Source: AC-32 sp035473395 (GTDB lineage Bacteria; Actinomycetota; Thermoleophilia; Gaiellales; Gaiellaceae). Taken from it: a stretch of 27,935 bases of DNA. Under the pieces are notes generated by a model. It saw nothing but the letters and a program-made list of their open reading frames with translations, was not told the DNA's origin and did no database searches. The DNA lies in contig DATIOF010000152.1 in NCBI GenBank assembly GCA_035473395.1, positions 1-27,935 of the forward strand, in the 5' to 3' direction. Made by a program: the position numbers and the translations under genes. Positions 7,308-14,184 of this stretch are shown piece after piece. The first letter of the stretch is position 1. Each line of letters opens with the position of its first letter.

Positions 7308-8125
7308 CCGAGCAGATCGGCTGGGACCCGGAGCGCGCCGCCTCCTTCTTCGACGACTACGGCGAACAGGAGTGGACGCGCTTCGACGACGGGCGCACGC
7401 CCGCGCCGAGCCTCGACGTCCACCTCGACCGGCTCCGGCGCTTCGTCAAGACCGGCGACCGGGTGCTCGAGATCGGCGCCGGCCCCGGGCGTTTCACGAT
7501 CGAGCTCGCCCGGCTCGGCGCGCAGGTCAGCGTCGCCGACCTCTCGCCCGGCCAGCTCGAGCTGAACCGCGAGCACGTCGCGGCCGAAGGCCTCGAGGAA
7601 CACGTCGCAGAGCGGGCCGTCGCCGACGTGCTCGACCTCTCCCGTTGGGACGACGGGAGCTTCGACGCCGTCGTGTGCTTCGGCGGCCCGCTGAGCTACA
7701 TCGTCGATCGAGCGGACGAGGGGATCTCCGAGCTCGTCCGCGTAACCAGGCCCGACGGCCACGTGCTCGTCTCGGTGATGTCGCTCGTCGGCACGGTCGT
7801 CCACTTCCTCCCGATCCTGGTCGATCTGGCCCGCCGCGACGGGGTGCCTAAGAACGAGGCCATCATCCGCACCGGCCTGCTGGCCGACGAGCCCGACTAC
7901 GGGCATCTCGCGATGAAGCTGTTCCGCTGGAGCGAGCTCGAGGCGCTCCTCTCGCCGCACGGAACCGTCGTGGACGCCTGCGCCGCGGGGCTGCTTCCCG
8001 CCGTCCAGCCCGAGGAGCCGGAGCTGCGCGCATTCCTCTCCCGCGTCGAGCTCGAGCTGGCGGGCGAGCCCGGCGCACTCTCCTGCGGGCAACACATCCT
8101 CGCCGTTCTCCGCCGCGATTCGTGA
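7304..8125 (+). CDS. Class I SAM-dependent methyltransferase inserted between trpB and trpA
   Basis: A 273-residue Rossmann-fold methyltransferase. The SAM-binding motif I is VLEIGAGPGRF at 54-64, followed by the acidic motif II residue D79 in VSVADLSPGQ and a motif IV-like CFGGPLSYI. No signal peptide, membrane segment or metal site. Substrate not recognisable. The gene begins with GTG inside the trpB stop and its stop overlaps the trpA GTG, so it is fully embedded in the trp translation-coupled chain. Inference: it may modify a tryptophan-pathway intermediate or product, or simply be carried along. Only the fold and the position are supported. Confidence 0.85.
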   Translation: MTEQIGWDPERAASFFDDYGEQEWTRFDDGRTPAPSLDVHLDRLRRFVKTGDRVLEIGAGPGRFTIELARLGAQVSVADLSPGQLELNREHVAAEGLEEHVAERAVADVLDLSRWDDGSFDAVVCFGGPLSYIVDRADEGISELVRVTRPDGHVLVSVMSLVGTVVHFLPILVDLARRDGVPKNEAIIRTGLLADEPDYGHLAMKLFRWSELEALLSPHGTVVDACAAGLLPAVQPEEPELRAFLSRVELELAGEPGALSCGQHILAVLRRDS

Positions 8126-8820
8126 AGGCGCTCGCGATCTACCTGATGTGCGGCCCGGAGACGCCGGCGCTCGCGCAGGCCGCCGTGGAGGGCGGCGCCG
8201 ACCTCGTCGAGCTCGGCTTCCCGTTCTCGGATCCGCTCGCCGACGGGCCGGTCATCCGCCGGGCGGCCGAGCGCGCGCTCGCGCAGGGAATGCGCACCGG
8301 TGCGTGCCTCGAGGTCCTTGCCGCGACCCGAGACCGGCTGCCGGAGACCCCGCTCGTGCCGATGACCTACTCCTCGCTGCTCGAGGCCAGCGGCTGGGAG
8401 CGCTTTGCGACCGACGCGAAGGCGGCCGGCGCAACGAGCATGATCGTCGCCGACCTCCCGGCGGGCGAGCGGCCCGAGCTGCGGCGCGTGCAGCTCGTCG
8501 CGCCGACCTCGACCGACGAGCGGCTCGCCCTCGCGGCCGGAGAGAGCGACGGCTGGCTCTACCTCGTCACGGTCACCGGCACGACCGGCGCGCGGAGCGA
8601 GCTCTCCCCCGCGCTCGCCGGCCTCGTCACACGCGCCCGCGCGCAGACCGAACTGCCGCTGTACGCCGGCTTCGGCATCTCGACCCCGGAGCACGCGCGC
8701 GCCGCGGCGCAGCTGGCGGACGGAATCGTCGTCGGCTCCCGCGCCGTCGAGGTCGCCGAGGACGGGCCGGCCGCTCTGCGCGACTACGTCTCGTCGCTCC
8801 GGGTAGCAGTGGACGCATGA
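8122..8820 (+). CDS. trpA: Tryptophan synthase alpha subunit
   Basis: Splits indole-3-glycerol phosphate to indole and glyceraldehyde 3-phosphate. Catalytic residues are present with correct mutual spacing: E30 in VELGFPFSD and D41 in DPLADGP, equivalents of the well-known Glu49 and Asp60 of E. coli. Loop 6 (VTGTTG), GFGIS at 183-187 and the phosphate-binding VVGSRAV are also visible. The protein is 232 residues, about 30 fewer than usual: the first helix is missing, and a segment after DLPAGE is compressed. No in-frame start exists upstream of GTG 8122, so the short N-terminus is real unless there is a sequencing error. The stop overlaps the next ATG. Confidence 0.94.
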   Translation: MKALAIYLMCGPETPALAQAAVEGGADLVELGFPFSDPLADGPVIRRAAERALAQGMRTGACLEVLAATRDRLPETPLVPMTYSSLLEASGWERFATDAKAAGATSMIVADLPAGERPELRRVQLVAPTSTDERLALAAGESDGWLYLVTVTGTTGARSELSPALAGLVTRARAQTELPLYAGFGISTPEHARAAAQLADGIVVGSRAVEVAEDGPAALRDYVSSLRVAVDA

Positions 8821-9248
8821 GCCGATTGCGATCGGCCGCGGCCGGAGCCGTGGCCGCGACCGTGTGGGGTCTCGCCGAGCCGGTCGACCAGTGGGTGCTC
8901 CGCTGTGACTACTCGGACGTCGCGGTGCTTGGCAAGGCGGTCACTCGCGGGCCCAGCTGGCGACTCGCCGGCTTCGCGCTGCACGCGGCGAACGGCGCCG
9001 TCTTCGGTCTCGCCTTCGAGGAGCTGCGGCGGCGCGTGCCCGTGCCTTCGCGACGGCTCGCGGTGGCGATGGCGCTCGCCGAGCACGCAACGCTCTACCC
9101 GCTCTGCGCGGTGATCGACCGCTACCACCCCGCCCGCGGCGAGCCCGGCATTCCGCCGCTGCTGACGAACCCACGCGCCTTCGCCCAGGCGACCTGGCGG
9201 CACCTGCTCTTCGGCACCGTCCTCGGACGACTCGCCTCCGACGGCTAG
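8817..9248 (+). CDS. Small membrane protein at the end of the trp operon
   Basis: A 143-residue protein of unrecognised family. Hydrophobic stretches around residues 5-20, 44-63, 84-99 and 118-138 suggest three or four membrane segments, with a short polar WVLRCDYSD segment between the first two. The ATG overlaps the trpA stop (ATGA), so it is translationally coupled to the trp operon. Its TAG stop shares the tetranucleotide CTAG with the stop of the convergent RmlC-like gene. A role in tryptophan or indole handling is only guilt by association. Confidence 0.72.
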   Translation: MSRLRSAAAGAVAATVWGLAEPVDQWVLRCDYSDVAVLGKAVTRGPSWRLAGFALHAANGAVFGLAFEELRRRVPVPSRRLAVAMALAEHATLYPLCAVIDRYHPARGEPGIPPLLTNPRAFAQATWRHLLFGTVLGRLASDG

Positions 9249-9748
9249 CCGTCGGGCAGCGACCAGTCGAACGGGATCTCGCCCGAGTGCGGGTCGAGCC
9301 GGTACTTGTCCGGCGAGGCGGGGTCGTACGGGCGGGTCGGGAAGTTGACGATCAGCGCGTCGTCATCGCCCCAGTTCTGGTCGGCGTGCCAGACGCCGGG
9401 CGGGATCGCAAGGAGGCTCGGCGCCTCACCCGTCAGCTGGCGCACGTCGATCAGTCCCTGCGTCGGCGACTCGCTGCGGCCGTCGAAGAGCACGACGCGC
9501 ACCGAGCCGTTGACGACCGCGTAGCGGTCGGTCTGGAGCTTGTGCATCCCCCAGCCCTTGATCCGGCCGGGCCGGATCGTGATCCCGTAGGCGTAGACGA
9601 CGGGCTCCTGCCAGAACGGGTGCTCGAAGTTGATGATCTCGAAGAGCGAGCCGCGGTGGTCGACGTGCGGCTCGAGCCGCGCCGCCTGCACGCCCTCGAT
9701 CTGGCCCGCCTTGGGCTGGTCGCGCACGCCGGAAGGGACGACGTCCAT
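9245..9748 (-). CDS. dTDP-4-dehydrorhamnose 3,5-epimerase-like cupin
   Basis: A 167-residue cupin resembling RmlC sugar-nucleotide epimerases. The RGLHYQ-type region appears as GWGMHKLQTDR with the histidine kept, followed by GSVRVVLFDGRSESPTQG, the second cupin segment IPPGVWHADQN, and the RmlC-like ending YRLDPHSGEIPFDW. RmlC itself is about 185 residues, and the arginine of RGLH is replaced, so the substrate may differ. Start chosen at the ATG that overlaps the stop of the upstream M15 peptidase (ATGA), placing both in one leftward operon. Inference: modification of a cell-wall or capsule sugar. Not enough to call it rmlC. Confidence 0.8.
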   Translation of the reverse strand: MDVVPSGVRDQPKAGQIEGVQAARLEPHVDHRGSLFEIINFEHPFWQEPVVYAYGITIRPGRIKGWGMHKLQTDRYAVVNGSVRVVLFDGRSESPTQGLIDVRQLTGEAPSLLAIPPGVWHADQNWGDDDALIVNFPTRPYDPASPDKYRLDPHSGEIPFDWSLPDG

Positions 9749-10356
9749 CAGCCGCCGCTCGCGGAGAAGTGCTGGTAGTCGGGCGATCCCGTCCAGCGCC
9801 CGCCCCACTGCCAGCCTGCATCCGCGAAGACGCGCACGAGCAGCCGACCTGCGACGGCCATTCCCGGTCGGTAGCGCGAGCGGTCGAGGTAGGCGCGACC
9901 CGCGTGCGGGTGGACGCTGCTGCCGAGGACGTACGGGTTCTCGACCGGGTTGACGTCCACCGCCACCCCGTAGGCGTGCACCGACCAGCGCTTCGGGCCG
10001 GACGCCACGGCGTAGCGGCAGTTGAAGGCGGCCGTGTTGTCGGCGTCGAGCGAGCGCTCGTCGCTCCCGCCGTAGGCGTCGATCGGCCGCATCCGCCGGA
10101 TCGGGAAGCGGGCCGCGTAAAGGCGCGAGAAGACGCGCGTCAGCGAGGCGACCCCTTTCACGCTCACGATCAGCGCGCCGCCGTGGGCTCGCCCGTCGAA
10201 CCCCCAGTAGGCGAGGCGCAGCCGCCGCAGCGACGCGGGCGCCACCGGGCAGCCGCGGTGCCAGGAATGCGGCAGGTCGGCCGCAGTCACCCGCGACGCC
10301 GAGTGCGTGAACGGCGGCGCCTGAAGCGCGGCTGCGACAAGCAAGAGCGCAACCAT
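9748..10356 (-). CDS. M15 family D-alanyl-D-alanine carboxypeptidase-like protein, exported
   Basis: Zinc peptidase of the VanY/M15 type acting on peptidoglycan stem peptides outside the membrane. A short hydrophobic N-terminus (MVALLLVAAALQA) looks like a signal peptide. The metal motif SVHAYGVAVD at 125-134 gives His127 and Asp134, and the C-terminal WTGSPDYQHF gives the third ligand His196 with a preceding acidic residue. The 202-residue length fits a single catalytic domain without anchoring repeats. The gene is divergent from the L,D-transpeptidase gene, with only 20 bases between start codons. Its stop overlaps the RmlC-like gene. Confidence 0.88.
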   Translation of the reverse strand: MVALLLVAAALQAPPFTHSASRVTAADLPHSWHRGCPVAPASLRRLRLAYWGFDGRAHGGALIVSVKGVASLTRVFSRLYAARFPIRRMRPIDAYGGSDERSLDADNTAAFNCRYAVASGPKRWSVHAYGVAVDVNPVENPYVLGSSVHPHAGRAYLDRSRYRPGMAVAGRLLVRVFADAGWQWGGRWTGSPDYQHFSASGG

Positions 10357-10362
10357 CGTCCG

Positions 10363-10368
10363 TAGTCT
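10363..10368 (+). promoter_or_regulatory. -10 box of the L,D-transpeptidase gene, probably leaderless
   Basis: TAGTCT lies 8 bases before the ATG at 10377, matching the TANNNT-N6-8-ATG layout seen at several other starts here. It sits within the 20-base gap between the two divergent start codons, so the promoters of both wall-enzyme genes must overlap or extend into each other's coding sequence. Confidence 0.45.
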
Positions 10369-10376
10369 GCAGGTCG

Positions 10377-11081
10377 ATGAGGCTGCTCGCTCTCACCCTC
10401 GTCGCGCTGGCCGTGGCCGCCTCGGCCTCTGCGCGCGACGAGCGCGCGGCGGGCTGCACGCCGACCTTCGCCGGCCGGCTCGAGACGGGCTCGGCGAGGC
10501 AGCTGATCACCGTCGTCGCGCGGGCACGCGCCTCCACGCAAGGCTCGCTGCGCCTCTGGACGAAGCGCGCCGGCTGCTGGCGCGCGGCCTACGGCCCGTG
10601 GGCGGCGTGGCTCGGGCAGCGCGGCACCTCGCCAGAGAAGCGTGAGGGCGACCGCCGCACGCCGGCGGGAATCTTCGGCTTCCTGCGCACGATCTACGGC
10701 ATCGCCCCGAACCCCGGCGTCCACTACGGCTACCGCCGGCTCGTCTGCGGCGACTGGTGGGTCGAGGATCCCGCCTCGCCCTGGTACAACCGTTTCCGCC
10801 ACGTTCGCTGCGGCTCGATGCCGCCGTTCCGAACGAAGAGCGAAGACCTCTCCCGCTCGCCGACCGCCTACCGCCATCTCGCCGTGATCGCCTACAACAC
10901 GAGCCCGGTCGTCGCGGGCCGCGGCTCCGGGATCTTCTTCCACGCCAGCACCGGGCGGCCGACGCTCGGTTGCGTGAGCCTGCCGCTGCCCCGGCTCGTT
11001 ACGACGCTGAGCTGGCTGCGACCCTCCGAGGGCCCGTTGATCGCGATCGGCACCGCGCCAGATCTCCTCGCGGCGCAATGA
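10377..11081 (+). CDS. Exported L,D-transpeptidase (YkuD-type catalytic domain)
   Basis: A 234-residue exported protein with signal peptide MRLLALTLVALAVAASASA. The YkuD-type domain shows GDRRTPAGIF at 91-100 and the active-site segment FFHASTGRPTLGCVSL, with His189 and the nucleophile Cys199. Such enzymes make or exchange 3-3 cross-links or attach proteins to peptidoglycan. The spacing resembles the YafK/ErfK-like group of stand-alone catalytic domains without LysM or Ig domains. Four further cysteines (27, 67, 124, 145) could form disulfides after export. The stop overlaps the ATG of the response regulator (ATGA), so a wall enzyme is coupled to a transcription factor. Confidence 0.88.
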   Translation: MRLLALTLVALAVAASASARDERAAGCTPTFAGRLETGSARQLITVVARARASTQGSLRLWTKRAGCWRAAYGPWAAWLGQRGTSPEKREGDRRTPAGIFGFLRTIYGIAPNPGVHYGYRRLVCGDWWVEDPASPWYNRFRHVRCGSMPPFRTKSEDLSRSPTAYRHLAVIAYNTSPVVAGRGSGIFFHASTGRPTLGCVSLPLPRLVTTLSWLRPSEGPLIAIGTAPDLLAAQ

Positions 11082-11689
11082 GCACGCGCGTCCTGATCGC
11101 GAACGAGCCGGCCGAGCTCCGCGCGACGCTCAAGGTCGCCCTCCAGGCCGACGGAGTCGGGCCGGTCGACGAGGCCGACACGCTCGCCCAGGCGCTGCTG
11201 GCGGCAGGCGCGTCGCAGCCCGACGTGATCCTGCTCGGGCACGGCGCGCTCGAGCTCGTGCCGACGCTCCTGCACGAGAGCCCCGGCGCCAAGATCGTCG
11301 TCCTCGGAGGGCAGGACGACCCGCAGGCGGTGCAAGAGGCATTCGCGGCCGGCGCGAGCGGGTACGTGCTCGCGGAGACAGAGATCGTCGCCGCCGTGCG
11401 CGAGGTCGCCGCGGGCGGCCGCTACGTCAACCCGGAGCTCGGGGCTCGTCTGGTCGCGGCCGAGTCGCGGTCGAGGCAAGGCGACGGGCTCAGCGAGCGC
11501 GAGCACGAGGTCCTGCGCCTGCTCGCGCTCGGCCATACCAACCAGGAGATCGCCAAACAGCTCGTGATCTCGGTGCGAACGGCAGAGACGCACCGGGCGC
11601 ACATCATGCAGAAGCTCGACCTGTCCAGCCGCGCGGAGCTCGTCCGTTACGCGCTCGACCGCGGGCTGCTGCAGACCGAGGCTCAGTAA
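11078..11689 (+). CDS. NarL/FixJ-type regulator with degenerate receiver domain
   Basis: A 203-residue protein with an N-terminal receiver-like fold (1 to about 118) and a C-terminal LuxR-type helix-turn-helix (about 138-195: LSEREHEVLRLLALGHTNQE..., VRTAETHRAHIMQKL). The phosphoacceptor aspartate is replaced by glycine (PDVILLGHG, Gly54). The acidic pair is NE, the switch Thr/Ser is Gly (VVLGG) and the conserved lysine is Ala (YVLAE). The receiver therefore should not be phosphorylated in the usual way and may sense a ligand or a partner. No histidine kinase lies nearby. It is coupled to the upstream transpeptidase gene, and its last 7 bases overlap the convergent flavin reductase gene. Confidence 0.9.
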   Translation: MSTRVLIANEPAELRATLKVALQADGVGPVDEADTLAQALLAAGASQPDVILLGHGALELVPTLLHESPGAKIVVLGGQDDPQAVQEAFAAGASGYVLAETEIVAAVREVAAGGRYVNPELGARLVAAESRSRQGDGLSEREHEVLRLLALGHTNQEIAKQLVISVRTAETHRAHIMQKLDLSSRAELVRYALDRGLLQTEAQ

Positions 11690-12393
11690 CCGCTGAAGCT
11701 GTCGGGGAGCACCTGCTCCTCCGGCACGCCGGCGGCGCGCAGCTGCCCGGTGACGCCCTCGACCATCCCCGGAGGGCCGGCCACGAGGTAGGTGTAGTCG
11801 CCGAGCTCGCCCTCGAGGTGGTCGCTCAACAGGTCGGGGCTGACGTAGCGGCTCTCGCCTTCCCAGCCCTCGTCCTCGGTCATTGTGAGCACAAGCTGGC
11901 AGCCCGGGATCGCCTTCTCCAGCTCCTGGAGCTCGTCGAGGAACGGCGTCGAGGCGCGGTCCCGGTTCGAGTAGACGAGCGTCACGCGGTAGGGCTCGCC
12001 CTTGTCGGCGATGTAGTGCAGCATCGAGCGAAAGACGGTGATCCCGATCCCGCCGGCCACGAACACGTAGTGCGGGCTCGTGTCCTCCGGCAGGACGTAG
12101 TCGCCCTTCGGCGGCTCGACCTCGACCTCGTCCCCTACCTCGAGCTCGGCAAGCGTCTTCTTGAAGGCGGTGTCGCGCAGGCGCGTGCACACGCCGAGCA
12201 CGCCGCGCTCGGTCGGCGAGGTGACGACAGAGAAGTGCCGGCGCAGGCCTTTCTCGTCGTCGTGCCCGCGGTCCGGCAGCTCGACCCAGAAGTACTGGCC
12301 CGGCCGGAAGTCGGCCTCTTCGCCCTGCAGGTCGAAGATGATCAGCAGGGTGCCCTGCGCAACCTCGCGGGTCTCCTTGACGAGCGCTCGCAC
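11683..12393 (-). CDS. FAD/NAD(P)-binding ferredoxin reductase-like oxidoreductase
   Basis: A 236-residue member of the ferredoxin-NADP reductase superfamily that moves electrons between NAD(P)H and a partner through FAD. The flavin motif RHFSVV is at 52-57, the nucleotide-binding GGIGIT at 114-119, GPPGM at 206-210, and the C-terminus ends FSGY. There is no 2Fe-2S or globin domain, so it needs a separate electron partner, which is not obvious here. It starts with GTG 9 bases after the stop of the MFS exporter and is probably in the same transcript, hence under the ECF-type promoter at 13855-13882. Confidence 0.87.
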   Translation of the reverse strand: MRALVKETREVAQGTLLIIFDLQGEEADFRPGQYFWVELPDRGHDDEKGLRRHFSVVTSPTERGVLGVCTRLRDTAFKKTLAELEVGDEVEVEPPKGDYVLPEDTSPHYVFVAGGIGITVFRSMLHYIADKGEPYRVTLVYSNRDRASTPFLDELQELEKAIPGCQLVLTMTEDEGWEGESRYVSPDLLSDHLEGELGDYTYLVAGPPGMVEGVTGQLRAAGVPEEQVLPDSFSGY

Positions 12394-12402
12394 GCCCCGA
12401 GG

Positions 12403-13836
12403 CTACTCGAAGGCGGGCGCTGTTGAGCCGTGGGGCTGCGGCGACCGATCGCGCAGCAGCACCACCGCGAGTGCAGAGGCGAGGCCGGCGAAGACCGCGC
12501 CGACCACGAAGGCGAGGTGGTAGCCGCCGTTCAGCGCCACCGGATCCGACGCGGAGCCGAGACTGCCGGTGCGCCAGGCTGCGAGGCTCGCCAGCACGGC
12601 CAGGCCGAGAGCGCCGCCCATCATGAAGCCGGTGTTGACGATGCCGGAGGCCAGCCCGGACTCGCTCGGCTCGACGTCGCTCATCGCAGCGATCAGCACC
12701 GGGTTCATCGCCATCCCGACGCCGACGCCGAGGATGACCATGCCCGGCAGCACGTCGAGCCAGAAGCTTCCGTTCACGGGCGCGCGCGCGAAGAGCAGCA
12801 GCCCGAGCGAGACGAGCGCCATCCCGACGCCGATCGGCAGCCGCGTGCCGAAGCGCATCACGATGCGTGCCGACAGGCCGAGCGAGAAGGCACCCATGAT
12901 GATGTTCGCCGGCAAGAAGGCGAGCCCGACGTGCAGCGGGTCGTAACCGAGCACGAGCCCGAGGTACTGCGCGGCGAAGAAGAACCACGCGAACATCCCG
13001 GCCGACCAGAGCACGCCGACGCCGTTGGCCACGGAGAGGTTCCGGTTGCGGAAGAGCCGCAGCGGCACGAGCGGAGCCGCCACGCGCGACTCGACCGTGA
13101 GGAAGACGCCGAAGAGGACGACCGCCGCTCCGAGCAGCCCGAGCGTCTCCGCCGAGAGCCAGCCGTTCCCGTTGCCGTTGACGATCGCGTAGACGGCCAG
13201 GATCAGCGCAGCGGTGATCGTCACCGCGCCGGCGACGTCCACCGGGCCGCGCGATCCCTCGTGCTTGCGGTCGGCCGGTAGCAGCGGCAGGCAGAGCGCG
13301 AAGACCGCGATCCCGACCGGGATGTTGACGAGGAAGATCCAGTGCCAGCTGAGCGCGTCGGTGAGCACGCCGCCGAGCAGCACGCCGATGCTGCCGCCGC
13401 CGGCCATCACGAAGCCGAAGAAGCCCATCGCCTTCGTCCGCTCGGCGGGCTCCTGGAAGAGCAGCAGGAGCAGCGAGAGCGCCACCGCGGAGACGACCGC
13501 GCCGCCGAGCCCCTGCACCGCGCGCGCGGCGATCAGCATGTTCTGCGAGGTCGAAAGGCCACAGGCGAGCGAGGCGAGCGTGAAGAGCGAGATCCCGCTC
13601 AGGAAGAGCCGCCGGTGGCCGAACAGATCGCCGAGGCGGCCGCCGAGCAACAGGAAGCCGCCGAAGGTGAGCAGGTACGCGTTGAGGACCCACGCCAGCG
13701 ACTCCTCGGTGAAGCCGAGGTCGGCGCGGATCGAGGGCAGCGCGACGTTCACGATCGTCGCGTCGAGCACGATCATCAGGTCCCCCAGGCAGAGGACGTA
13801 GAGCGCCAGCCAGCGTGTGCGTCGGTCGAGTTTCAT
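12403..13836 (-). CDS. MFS drug/metabolite exporter, DHA2 (14-TM) family
   Basis: A 477-residue inner-membrane proton-driven exporter of the EmrB/QacA type. Signature segments: DATIVNVALPSI in helix 1 (25-36), the loop 2-3 motif GGRLGDLFGHRR, the antiporter motif C region with ARAVQGLGGAVVSAV in helices 4-5, and about 14 hydrophobic helices. Substrate cannot be predicted. Upstream lies a copy of the CGATGAGTT-N14-CGTCT promoter, 18 bases before the ATG, shared in mirror image with the STAS gene, which suggests control by the nearby ECF sigma factor. The flavin reductase gene follows directly. Confidence 0.93.
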   Translation of the reverse strand: MKLDRRTRWLALYVLCLGDLMIVLDATIVNVALPSIRADLGFTEESLAWVLNAYLLTFGGFLLLGGRLGDLFGHRRLFLSGISLFTLASLACGLSTSQNMLIAARAVQGLGGAVVSAVALSLLLLLFQEPAERTKAMGFFGFVMAGGGSIGVLLGGVLTDALSWHWIFLVNIPVGIAVFALCLPLLPADRKHEGSRGPVDVAGAVTITAALILAVYAIVNGNGNGWLSAETLGLLGAAVVLFGVFLTVESRVAAPLVPLRLFRNRNLSVANGVGVLWSAGMFAWFFFAAQYLGLVLGYDPLHVGLAFLPANIIMGAFSLGLSARIVMRFGTRLPIGVGMALVSLGLLLFARAPVNGSFWLDVLPGMVILGVGVGMAMNPVLIAAMSDVEPSESGLASGIVNTGFMMGGALGLAVLASLAAWRTGSLGSASDPVALNGGYHLAFVVGAVFAGLASALAVVLLRDRSPQPHGSTAPAFE

Positions 13837-13854
13837 CGCTTGCTCAACTTACTG

Positions 13855-13882
13855 AGACGCGCGGCGATCGCAAAACTCATCG
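13855..13882 (-). promoter_or_regulatory. ECF-type promoter of the MFS exporter gene
   Basis: On the minus strand CGATGAGTT (13882-13874), 14 bases, then CGTCT (13859-13855), 18 bases ahead of the MFS ATG. The same two elements with the same spacing precede the STAS gene and the ECF sigma gene. The -35-like element forms a 9-bp inverted repeat with that of the divergent STAS promoter (7-base gap). Confidence 0.75.
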
Positions 13883-13889
13883 TCTGCCT

Positions 13890-13917
13890 CGATGAGTTCC
13901 GGACCGCCGCGCCGTCT
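13890..13917 (+). promoter_or_regulatory. ECF-type promoter of the STAS gene
   Basis: CGATGAGTT (13890-13898), 14 bases, CGTCT (13913-13917), then 9 bases to the STAS ATG. Both the elements and the distance to ATG are identical to those in front of the ECF sigma gene, implying leaderless transcripts from a common sigma factor. Confidence 0.78.
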
Positions 13918-13926
13918 TGTCTCGCA

Positions 13927-14184
13927 ATGGAGAAGCTCTCCTGCGACGTCCGCGCGCTGCGTGCCGACGTGGCTGCCGTCGACGCGCTGGCCCGCCTCCA
14001 GCTGGCCGCGCGGGAAGCCGGTTTCGAGCTGCGGCTGGTGCACGCCTCGGCCGAACTGCGGTGCCTGATCAGGTTCACGGGCCTCGCCGGCGTGCTACGC
14101 GTCGAACGTGAGCGGCAGCCCGAACAGCGGGAACAGCGTCGCCGTGTCGAGAAAGAAGCTGAACTCGACGACCCGGCCGCCTGA
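13927..14184 (+). CDS. Small STAS-domain protein
   Basis: An 85-residue protein resembling the core of STAS (SpoIIAA/MlaB-like) domains: VDALARLQLAAREAGFELRL followed by HASAELRCLIRFTGLAGVL matches the usual helix-strand-helix ending with a C-terminal GL..L. The serine phosphorylated in anti-anti-sigma factors (DS.GL) is Ala here (VDALARL), so classical phospho-switching is unlikely. The last 30 codons run antisense to the sigma gene's 3' end and encode a charged tail (RVERERQPEQRE...). Start fixed by the ECF-type promoter ending 9 bases before the ATG. Probable partner or target of the neighbouring ECF sigma factor, which is inference. Confidence 0.72.
   Translation: MEKLSCDVRALRADVAAVDALARLQLAAREAGFELRLVHASAELRCLIRFTGLAGVLRVERERQPEQREQRRRVEKEAELDDPAA

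Noticed and set aside
10892..13693. A 933-codon open frame on the - strand
   Set aside because: It overlaps the L,D-transpeptidase, regulator, flavin reductase and MFS genes in the wrong frame or strand, and its translation is low-complexity Arg/Ala-rich sequence.
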